Source: an archaeon (lineage in GTDB: Archaea > Nanobdellota > Nanobdellia > Woesearchaeales > GW2011-AR9). Taken from it: a stretch of 7,545 bases of DNA. The DNA is taken from the NCBI GenBank assembly GCA_020053615.1, contig JAGVMW010000115.1:1-7545 (forward strand), written 5' to 3'. Below, piece after piece: positions 1 to 5,491 of this stretch. Position 1 is the stretch's first letter. Every line of letters starts with the position of its first letter. The notes beneath the pieces are model-generated. The model did no database searches. It was not told where the DNA came from and saw nothing but the letters and a program-made list of their open reading frames with translations. Position numbers and translations under genes: made by a program.

Positions 1-22
1 ATATTCATTTTAATTGCTTTCA

Positions 23-45
23 TTGTAGTTACATTGTAACTACAA
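23..45. repeat. Perfect 10-bp inverted repeat with 3-nt centre
   Basis: TTGTAGTTAC (23-32) and GTAACTACAA (36-45) are exact reverse complements separated by ATT. As DNA this is a good dimeric-repressor operator; as RNA it would form a 10-bp hairpin with a 3-nt loop. No T-tract follows, so it does not look like a simple terminator. It lies about 100 nt before the TATA box of the metallopeptidase gene, and no gene is visible between the window start and 177, so it may belong to either that gene or one further left. Seen directly; the function is inferred. Confidence 0.6.
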
Positions 46-143
46 CTAGTAAATAAAGATTTGTATTCTACAGAATATATGATTTTATTGACGAGAACTG
101 ATTATCTATCGACGAAGCTTTCCACGTACAATCGGACAACACA

Positions 144-152
144 TTTATATAA
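144..152 (+). promoter_or_regulatory. TATA box of the metallopeptidase gene
   Basis: TTTATATAA matches the archaeal TATA element. Its end lies about 26 nt before the ATG at 178, which places transcription start at or just before the start codon, giving a leaderless mRNA. It lies inside the longer reading frame that could begin with TTG at 61 or ATG at 79, which argues against those starts. Confidence 0.7.
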
Positions 153-177
153 TCGCCTTCTTTACTTAAAAGAAGAG

Positions 178-2301
178 ATGAAGCAATCTTTATCCAAAGA
201 AAAAGTGTTGGTGGTATCAGTACTAGTAATATTTTTTTTAATAATATTGGGAATTAGTCAAGAACTTAATTCTTCGGGATTAGCTACTAAACCCGCAACA
301 AAAGAAGTTAGATGTATCGATAGTGATAACGGGATTGACTTTATGTCCAAAGGAAGCACAACTTTAGGAAAGACTACCAAACAAGACTCCTGTGACAAAA
401 ATAAAGTGGTAGAGTATTACTGTATCCGCGAAAAAATAAATCAGGTAACCTCTGACTGTCCATCCGGTTATAGTTGTTCTGAAGGCAAGTGCACGCTATC
501 CACAGCTAAAATATTTTCTGATAAGGGGATAATTGCTGGTAAAAACGTGCCGGAGAGTATCCTACTAGATTATTCTGCAACATTTCAGCCAGAATGGGAC
601 AAAAGCACCAAACAATACTCCTTCACCAAAATTATGGATTTATCATCTGTACCGTTTGTTTATCATCCACCCGCTAAATCAATAGAATATTCAGGAGACG
701 GAACCTATGGTGTAAGTAAAGGCACAAATATCACTGCCAGTAATAATGTGAAAATAGTAATCACAAATGTATTCTTTATTGACAAAACTACTCAGGGATA
801 TCCCATCTATGTTCCGATGTTAGTTTATGACCTATATGTAAACAAAAGTAGGTTAAATCTTTACCCTTTATCCATGTCACTAACCACGCAGCCCATAAAT
901 CTTTTTGGAATAAAAATCACTTTAAAAGATAATATTTGGACTAAAATCTCAAATCAGAGTGAACTTAATCTCTCGGTTGAGTCTACCATCCCCGACAAGA
1001 TTTCTGAAGTTAAGTTTTTTTATGATTTTTGTATGAATAAAAACCAGAACAACCATAACCTCTGCCGAAGATATTGCCACTTCCAAGCTTGCGGAGAAGA
1101 TAAATTATATGTTCAAGATAATATCTACTTGATTACGCCGCCGGGAAATTATGATCTTAAACTCATCTTTAGTAAAGTTAAAGACTGCTATGCTAAAGTT
1201 AGTACTTTTTATAACTTAGATTTTCCAATTAAAGAAATTGCTCTACAAATCAGTCCAGGAGAACCCTCAGCATCCGGAGAGCTTGGACTCGAGTTTCCCA
1301 GCATTTCTGATAAAGATGGTTATGGGAGTAACTGTAGTGCATTAATGGCTCATGAATTCACCCATTATTTAACTTGGCCATATTTTAATGCCATCACTGG
1401 TACATTAATGGAAGGAATGGCTCAACATACCCAATTTGATGATTTTGATTTGGGAGATTATAACCTCATCTGCGGGAATAAAGGCTGGACTTATGCCGGA
1501 AAGACGCCGGCAGATTTGATAACTAAACATAGCTGCTACACAGAAACGATTTATTCTTGTGCAGGTGAAGTTAAAAGCAACGGAATTACTAGTGCATCCG
1601 CGGAAGAGTATAATAATAAAGGGAGTGAGGATAAAATGGTGATATTATCTCTGGAAAAAGATGAGTTTAGTCAGACTTTAGTAAAACTAGTTAATATAAA
1701 TTATGCTAATCAGGAAATGTCTTTTGAACACCGGTTACAGCAAACTAAAGGAAATAAGATTATCACCACGATTTTAGAGAATTTTACATTAAAAGGGTGG
1801 GAATACAAAATAGGAAACAATTATCTGACTGCAGGAAGCAATTATTTGGCGGCCGTTTATCCTTCAAAGAACGATAATGGAGAAGATTATTTAGGAGTGA
1901 GTTTGGGTAAATATGTAGATAAAAGCTGTTTTGAGCCGAAAATATCTCTCTGCAATAATTTTCCTGAACAAAGTGATGGCTACCTAGATTATTTTGATTC
2001 TAGTAAACCGGGCAATTTTGATGAATCAGGTTATCTTGTTGCTTGGGAAAACTTTTACAACTCCGGGGCGTGCTTCTGGCGCGATTTTGGCCATGAAAAT
2101 GTCAAAAAACTGCTTGATTCCATGCAGGAAACGAGTATACACGGAAATATGTTTGATTCTTCCAAGAAAATGAAAGATTTGATTGGTTCTGTGAAATATA
2201 ACTCCTTGTTAAAGAAATATCATCTAAACAATACTTTTAGTAAAGCTACGATTTTGCCTTTAACTGTGTTTCCGTGTTATAAAGATACTACGCCGGATTA
2301 G
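178..2301 (+). CDS. Membrane-anchored HEFTH zinc metallopeptidase (gluzincin-like) with DPANN cysteine motif
   Basis: A 707-aa protein predicted to act outside the cell as a zinc peptidase. The N terminus is basic (MKQSLSKEK) followed by a hydrophobic segment at residues 10-26, a signal peptide or N-in signal anchor with no lipobox. Residues 46-105 carry six cysteines (C46, 72, 82, 94, 100, 105) in a C-x-D-S-D-x-G ... D-x-C ... E-Y-Y-C layout typical, from my recollection, of surface proteins of Woesearchaeota-like archaea. The centre is probably beta-rich. HEFTH at 392-396 gives two zinc-binding histidines and the catalytic Glu393; E412 in EGMAQ, 16 residues after the second His, fits the third ligand of gluzincins. 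More cysteines follow near the C terminus (C632 in GACFW), suggesting disulfides. The start at 178 is chosen because the TATA box lies just before it and the signal segment follows at once; the frame is open upstream to 61. The exact peptidase family and substrate are not recognised. Confidence 0.88.
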   Translation: MKQSLSKEKVLVVSVLVIFFLIILGISQELNSSGLATKPATKEVRCIDSDNGIDFMSKGSTTLGKTTKQDSCDKNKVVEYYCIREKINQVTSDCPSGYSCSEGKCTLSTAKIFSDKGIIAGKNVPESILLDYSATFQPEWDKSTKQYSFTKIMDLSSVPFVYHPPAKSIEYSGDGTYGVSKGTNITASNNVKIVITNVFFIDKTTQGYPIYVPMLVYDLYVNKSRLNLYPLSMSLTTQPINLFGIKITLKDNIWTKISNQSELNLSVESTIPDKISEVKFFYDFCMNKNQNNHNLCRRYCHFQACGEDKLYVQDNIYLITPPGNYDLKLIFSKVKDCYAKVSTFYNLDFPIKEIALQISPGEPSASGELGLEFPSISDKDGYGSNCSALMAHEFTHYLTWPYFNAITGTLMEGMAQHTQFDDFDLGDYNLICGNKGWTYAGKTPADLITKHSCYTETIYSCAGEVKSNGITSASAEEYNNKGSEDKMVILSLEKDEFSQTLVKLVNINYANQEMSFEHRLQQTKGNKIITTILENFTLKGWEYKIGNNYLTAGSNYLAAVYPSKNDNGEDYLGVSLGKYVDKSCFEPKISLCNNFPEQSDGYLDYFDSSKPGNFDESGYLVAWENFYNSGACFWRDFGHENVKKLLDSMQETSIHGNMFDSSKKMKDLIGSVKYNSLLKKYHLNNTFSKATILPLTVFPCYKDTTPD

Positions 2302-2329
2302 GTGTTGAAAGATTATTTGTTTAACTAAA

Positions 2330-3424
2330 ATGATTCAACTCGACGGTTCATCAGGAGAAGGCGGAGGTGCATTAGTAAGAGTAGCTCTCGCTCTTTCTGC
2401 GTTAACCGGACAAGAATTTAAAGTTACAAATATCCGAGCCAATCGACCTGAGCCTGGATTGAAAGCACAGCATCTAGAAGCGATTAATGCGCTGAAACAA
2501 ATCTGCAAAGCAGAAACTAATGATATTAAACTCGGAACCACAGAACTCTATTTCAAACCAGGAAAAATAAAACGCGGCATTTATGAAATTGATATCGGCA
2601 CTGCCGGAAGTATTAGTTTAGTTCTCCAAGCGTTAATTCTTCCCTGCCTGTTCGCTCCGGGAAAAGTTACACTTAAAATAAAAGGCGGAACTTGCGGAAA
2701 ATGGCAGGCTTCGGTGTATTACCTGCAGAATGTTTTACTGCCGCACCTGCATCGATTCGCAGAGAAAATTGAATTGAAAATACTTAAGCCCGGATATTAT
2801 CCGCAAGGCGGAGGAGAGATTAGCTTAGAAATCAGCCCGAAAATAAGACTAATGGATTTTCCGGAAGTTTCATCTTTCCTTACTGAATTAAATTCTAAAA
2901 CATCAAAGATAAAATTACTGGAACAGGGAAAATTAGAACAGATACGCGGAATAGTAAACCTTTCTTCTGAATTAGAATCTAAAGAGGTTGGTGAAAGAGT
3001 TAAAGCTGCAGCGGAAAGTTCGCTGAAAAAATTTAATGTTCCGGTAAACATAAGAGTCGAATATGCTCATTCACTTGGTCCAGGAGGCGAGCTAGTATTG
3101 TGGGGTATTTTTAGTCAACATGGGAAAGTAGATCCTGATAATCCAATTATTTTGGGCAGTGATGCGTTGCTGGAGAGAAATAAATCTTCAGAACAAGTGG
3201 GAAAAGAAGCGGCGGAGAAGTTAGCGAAAGAAATTGAGGCAGGTAAAGTTGTGGACGAGCATTTATTAGACCAGTTGATTCCATTTATGGGATTACTGCC
3301 CAGTTCAGAGATTTCTGCTAAAGAAGTCAGCTCGCATGCGCAGACGAATATTCATATTGTGGAGCAGTTTCTGCCGGTGAAGTTTAAAGTGCTTAATGGG
3401 AAGATTTCAGTTCAATCACAATAA
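2330..3424 (+). CDS. rtcA: RNA 3'-terminal phosphate cyclase (RtcA)
   Basis: ATP-dependent enzyme that converts an RNA 3'-phosphate to a 2',3'-cyclic phosphate through a covalent His-AMP intermediate; cytoplasmic RNA end processing or repair. The 364-aa protein is near family length (about 340). Seen: the N-terminal LDGSSGEGGGALVR segment with E10 and R17, RANRPEPGL with R39, GTAGSISLVLQ (91-100) ending in Q100, PQGGGE (158-163), an insert region near 175-290, DEHLLDQL (309-316) and SSHAQTNI with H336. By alignment from memory to E. coli RtcA, H336 is the adenylylated histidine and E10, R17, R39 and Q100 are ATP or metal contacts. The usual GGTD...P.VDY loop is altered to GGTC (C122) and VYY (Y130), with S128 in place of Pro. 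It begins 28 nt after the metallopeptidase stop. No TATA box sits in the leaderless position; TTATAAAG at 2277-2284 would give a leader of about 20 nt, or the gene is read through from upstream. Confidence 0.95.
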   Translation: MIQLDGSSGEGGGALVRVALALSALTGQEFKVTNIRANRPEPGLKAQHLEAINALKQICKAETNDIKLGTTELYFKPGKIKRGIYEIDIGTAGSISLVLQALILPCLFAPGKVTLKIKGGTCGKWQASVYYLQNVLLPHLHRFAEKIELKILKPGYYPQGGGEISLEISPKIRLMDFPEVSSFLTELNSKTSKIKLLEQGKLEQIRGIVNLSSELESKEVGERVKAAAESSLKKFNVPVNIRVEYAHSLGPGGELVLWGIFSQHGKVDPDNPIILGSDALLERNKSSEQVGKEAAEKLAKEIEAGKVVDEHLLDQLIPFMGLLPSSEISAKEVSSHAQTNIHIVEQFLPVKFKVLNGKISVQSQ

Positions 3425-3438
3425 TATTCACAATAACC

Positions 3439-3447
3439 TTTATAAAA
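3439..3447 (+). promoter_or_regulatory. TATA box of the Zn-ribbon/aEF1B operon
   Basis: TTTATAAAA lies in the 45-nt gap after rtcA. Its 8-bp core ends 23 nt before the ATG at 3470, which predicts a leaderless transcript covering both the Zn-ribbon and aEF1B genes, separate from rtcA. Confidence 0.75.
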
Positions 3448-3469
3448 TAACATTAGTTTGAACTAAATC

Positions 3470-3637
3470 ATGGAAAAGAATTGCGTCTCATGTAAAAAGA
3501 AAATTGTAAATGATTCTGGCAGCACTACGTTCAAATGCCCGCAGTGCGCCAAGTACGAGCTTACCAGATGCACCAACTGCCGCAGTAAAGCAGCTAAGTA
3601 TGCCTGCCCAGGCTGCGGATTTACTGGACCAAATTAG
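3470..3637 (+). CDS. Small four-CxxC Zn-ribbon protein (HVO_2753/COG2888-like), translation-associated
   Basis: A 55-aa protein beginning MEKNCVSCKKK and ending CPGCGFTGPN. It has eight cysteines in four CxxC pairs (C5/C8, C23/C26, C34/C37, C46/C49), enough for two zinc sites. Length, spacing and the C-terminal CPGCG match the archaeal family described as predicted Zn-ribbon RNA-binding proteins involved in translation; the haloarchaeal member HVO_2753 is known as a two-zinc-site protein. The gene directly precedes aEF1B with 14 nt between them, an arrangement I recall from other archaea, which supports the call. A TATA box at 3439-3447 fixes the ATG. The molecular role is not established by sequence; RNA or ribosome binding is the family inference. 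Confidence 0.93.
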   Translation: MEKNCVSCKKKIVNDSGSTTFKCPQCAKYELTRCTNCRSKAAKYACPGCGFTGPN

Positions 3638-3651
3638 TAAGATTATTTACA

Positions 3652-3930
3652 ATGGCAAAAGCAATAATTACATTCAAACTTATGCCGGAGTCTCCGGAAG
3701 TAGACCGAAAGCCGATTGCAGAAAAAGCATTGGCAATCGCTAAAGAGAACGGAGCTATCGGACAGATGCAGACTAAAGAAGATCCTATCGGTTATGGATT
3801 AGTTGCAATCTTAATTCTGGCGATGTATGATGTAAATAGTTCTGACTTTGAAGCCATTGCGGTTAAGATGGCTGGGATTCCTGATGTAGAATCAGCAGAA
3901 GTAGCTAAAATGGATTTAGCGCTGGGTTAG
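3652..3930 (+). CDS. Translation elongation factor 1-beta (aEF1B), nucleotide exchange factor
   Basis: A 92-aa archaeal aEF1B, the exchange factor that replaces GDP by GTP on aEF1A during elongation. It consists only of the GEF domain, as usual in archaea (about 90 aa). Diagnostic features are FKLMPESPEVD (8-18), the EDPIGYGL segment (43-50) corresponding to the conserved E-P-I-A-F-G-L, a central hydrophobic strand (51-58) and the AGIPDVESAEV stretch (74-84) typical of the C-terminal ferredoxin-like half. It is probably cotranscribed with the Zn-ribbon gene 14 nt upstream; no Shine-Dalgarno is evident. Its TAG (3928-3930) overlaps the TAA of the converging nucleotidyltransferase gene, so the two transcripts must terminate inside each other's gene; TTTTT at 3973-3977 could end the plus-strand transcript. 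Confidence 0.95.
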   Translation: MAKAIITFKLMPESPEVDRKPIAEKALAIAKENGAIGQMQTKEDPIGYGLVAILILAMYDVNSSDFEAIAVKMAGIPDVESAEVAKMDLALG

Positions 3931-4550
3931 AAAGTATCTGACCAAAGTTCATTTATTGTATAATTAATCCTATTTTTCTTCAGAAAAGCAAGTACGTTAA
4001 ATCTATTTTCCATCGGTATTAAGAAAACTGCCTTTCCCAGTTTCTTTCCGCCAGATTCTTCGAGCAACCCAGTCGTAGAATAAACTTTCTTGCCAACTTT
4101 TTGCTTGTATCCGTATAACTGCCTCCAGAGCCTCATCTGCTTCGCTGAACTAACTTTACCACTTTCTACTTTTATCAAAGCAAGATATTCTGTTTTTTCC
4201 GGTAATTCATTATACTTTCCATATAGAATTATCCCTGAACTTAATACTTCCCGGCGCAAAGACCATTCTTTTAAGCGGCCAACTTTAACGGAGATATCAT
4301 TTTTTATCCCTTTTAGTTTCCAAGATTGATACACTTGAGAGGATTTATACAGAATCAATAGCTTATTAATCTCTTTTTCTAAGTTTTCATCAGTGTCTAT
4401 AAACAAATCAATATCGCTACTAGCGCCATAATCATTTCTCGCAACCGAACCGAATAAGATGACTTTATTAATTTTATTCCCTATCTTGCTGTCTAATAAA
4501 AAAGAAGTAAAGCTGAGAGCGTACCCGATTAAAGTGGTTTGACTAATCAT
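3927..4550 (-). CDS. MNT-type nucleotidyltransferase with C-terminal extension
   Basis: A 207-aa protein of the DNA polymerase beta-like minimal nucleotidyltransferase superfamily. The signature LFGSVARNDYGASSDIDLFID (32-52) supplies the GS motif (G34, S35) and the metal-binding pair D46 and D48; D85 in NDISVKV is a candidate third acidic residue. After residue about 120 comes an extension of about 85 aa, with RLWRQLYGYKQK (140-151) and the GKKLGKAVFLIP region (168-179), which ordinary 100-140 aa MntA antitoxins lack. It starts 4 bp inside the end of the HEPN-like gene (ATGA overlap), so the two are translationally coupled. In this superfamily such enzymes transfer AMP or other nucleotides to a protein or small molecule. 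A toxin-antitoxin role with its partner is possible but unproven; the substrate is unknown. Confidence 0.88.
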   Translation of the reverse strand: MISQTTLIGYALSFTSFLLDSKIGNKINKVILFGSVARNDYGASSDIDLFIDTDENLEKEINKLLILYKSSQVYQSWKLKGIKNDISVKVGRLKEWSLRREVLSSGIILYGKYNELPEKTEYLALIKVESGKVSSAKQMRLWRQLYGYKQKVGKKVYSTTGLLEESGGKKLGKAVFLIPMENRFNVLAFLKKNRINYTINELWSDTF

Positions 4551-4936
4551 TTAAGCATCACTTTGATGGCTGTTTCCAATTCTTCAAATAGTTGTAACGC
4601 TTCTTTTAGCTTATCAACGGGTTTGGGAGAGCCATAAGAAAGTTTCTCGCACAGCAGCTCTAATTTCATCAGCTTACTTATGATTTGCGGCTTATTCTCG
4701 AATTCAGGTAATCTCTGATGAACTGTCTCCGACTTAAACCAAGCATGATTTAACTGGAACCCTTCTTCAACTTTATTCTGCTGGTGAAGATACGCTGAGA
4801 GCAGTTCTGTAATAGCTTTGGAAGCATTATCTCCAATTGTCCTCTGAGCATTCTCGATGCCTCTTACTTCTACGCCCCACTTAAAGATGGTTTCTTTGCG
4901 CTCTTCAAATGCAGCAATATGGTCTTCAGTTCGCAT
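4547..4936 (-). CDS. Small all-helical HEPN-like partner of the nucleotidyltransferase
   Basis: A 129-aa protein predicted to be almost wholly alpha-helical, with helices near 3-20, 36-52, 83-100 and 105-128, the size and layout of a four-helix HEPN or nucleotidyltransferase substrate-binding domain. It is the first gene of a two-gene unit with the MNT-type enzyme, which is the classic MNT/HEPN arrangement. The catalytic HEPN RNase motif R-x4-6-H is not present: no Arg has a His at the right distance (R2/H6 is too close). The most motif-like stretch is GFQLNHAWFKS (59-69) followed by QRLPEF (74-79). It may therefore be an inactive or substrate-binding HEPN relative rather than an RNase toxin. 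HEPN assignment rests on size, helicity and context, not on a visible motif. The start at 4936 is supported by a TATA box 22 nt upstream. Confidence 0.8.
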   Translation of the reverse strand: MRTEDHIAAFEERKETIFKWGVEVRGIENAQRTIGDNASKAITELLSAYLHQQNKVEEGFQLNHAWFKSETVHQRLPEFENKPQIISKLMKLELLCEKLSYGSPKPVDKLKEALQLFEELETAIKVMLK

Positions 4937-4958
4937 AAAGCAAGACTATGAGAATTAC

Positions 4959-4966
4959 TATATAAA
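4959..4966 (-). promoter_or_regulatory. TATA box of the HEPN-like/nucleotidyltransferase operon
   Basis: On the minus strand this reads TTTATATA, 22 nt before the ATG whose first base is at 4936. A leaderless transcript covering both genes is expected. The three repeats at 4969-5029 begin two bases upstream of it, where they could block or assist TFB/TBP binding. Confidence 0.75.
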
Positions 4967-4968
4967 CT

Positions 4969-5029
4969 TTATGTTAGTTCATTACATATGTAAGTTACTA
5001 GCATAAATTTATGTAAGTTAATGACATAA
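4969..5029. repeat. Three imperfect palindromic repeats upstream of the HEPN-like operon (candidate operators)
   Basis: Three related 21-bp units are visible. Copy 1 (4969-4989) has arms TTATGT and ACATAT. Copy 2 (4986-5006) has arms ATATGT and GCATAA. Copy 3 (5009-5029) has perfect arms TTATGT and ACATAA. Each has a 9-nt centre (TAGTTCATT, AAGTTACTA, AAGTTAATG). Read as direct repeats, TATGTAAGTT recurs exactly in copies 2 and 3 and with one change in copy 1, with centres 17 and 23 bp apart. A further half-site, ACATAAG, lies at 5047-5053. Lying next to the TATA box, they are probably binding sites for a regulator of the operon, possibly one of its own products. Structure is seen; function is inferred. 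Confidence 0.55.
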
Positions 5030-5055
5030 GAAAATTAGGGTAACAAACATAAGAT

Positions 5056-5403
5056 TTAATTCTCTTTAAACAAATCCAGCTGCTTGGCTCCGTATTCTAC
5101 TTTATAGCCGGGATGCTCATCTTTGTCATCGTCGGCTAAGTCTCGAAGTTTGTCTTTATATTCCGGATTCTCTTCTAGAAATTTTCCGATAACTCGCTTG
5201 TAGCTGGCTCGACCTTTTTTCTCTCTTAGCCGGGCAAAGTATTTGGTATTCTCGGGAAAAGCTTCTCCACCAACTAACCTTTCTTTTAAACTTGATTTCA
5301 GGGCACTCGCTTTTCCTACGGTATCTTTAGCATCCGGAAGCGAACCTTGCTCTAACTTCACCAATTCTGCCACTACTTTATCCAAAGAGAGCGGTTTAGC
5401 CAT
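5056..5403 (-). CDS. Unrecognised small charged protein ending in QLDLF-KEN
   Basis: A 115-aa protein I do not recognise. It is very rich in Lys, Glu and Asp, has no membrane segment or signal peptide, and looks soluble and mostly helical. Helices are likely near 5-18 and 28-43; a basic stretch EKKGRASYKR (61-70) could contact nucleic acid, and an acidic loop DDDKDE (91-96) precedes the tail. The tail reads KQLDLFKEN (107-115); QLDLF is identical to the consensus pentapeptide of bacterial beta-clamp-binding proteins and partly resembles an archaeal PCNA-interacting peptide, but could be chance. It is transcribed divergently from the multi-HTH gene (88 bp between starts) and lies 119 bp upstream of the HEPN-like gene on the same strand. 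A weak A/T element (ATTAAAAAC on the minus strand, 5427-5435), 23 nt before the ATG, may be its TATA box. Confidence 0.75.
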   Translation of the reverse strand: MAKPLSLDKVVAELVKLEQGSLPDAKDTVGKASALKSSLKERLVGGEAFPENTKYFARLREKKGRASYKRVIGKFLEENPEYKDKLRDLADDDKDEHPGYKVEYGAKQLDLFKEN

Positions 5404-5459
5404 TTGAATGATAAAGAAAGCCGCTAGTTTTTAATCTTTTCTATTTTTGAGTAGTTAAC

Positions 5460-5467
5460 TTTTAATA
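5460..5467 (+). promoter_or_regulatory. Probable TATA box of the multi-HTH gene
   Basis: TTTTAATA ends 24 nt before the ATG at 5492, the same spacing as the other TATA boxes here, again implying a leaderless transcript. The 8-bp palindrome AGTTAACT (5453-5460) abuts it. GAGGAG at 5471-5476 lies 15 nt from the ATG, too far to be a normal Shine-Dalgarno. Confidence 0.5.
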
Positions 5468-5491
5468 GAAGAGGAGATTTCTGGATAAATT

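Noticed and set aside
61..177. N-terminal extension of the metallopeptidase from TTG at 61 or ATG at 79
   Set aside because: The extension precedes the signal segment with a polar, atypical sequence and contains the TATA box at 144-152 that fits a start at 178.
2335..2541. 68-aa minus-strand open frame
   Set aside because: Antisense shadow of the strongly conserved N-terminal part of rtcA; no own promoter or recognisable protein.
2797..3051. 84-aa minus-strand open frame
   Set aside because: Antisense shadow of rtcA.
3510..3743. 77-aa plus-strand open frame
   Set aside because: Out-of-frame overlap of the Zn-ribbon and aEF1B genes; low-complexity Ala/Ser-rich start with no family features.
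4090..4329. 79-aa plus-strand open frame
   Set aside because: Antisense to the nucleotidyltransferase, whose conserved motifs leave no doubt about the coding strand.
4969..5029. CRISPR-like array
   Set aside because: Only three imperfect 21-bp units, two of them overlapping, with no spacers of constant length and no cas genes.
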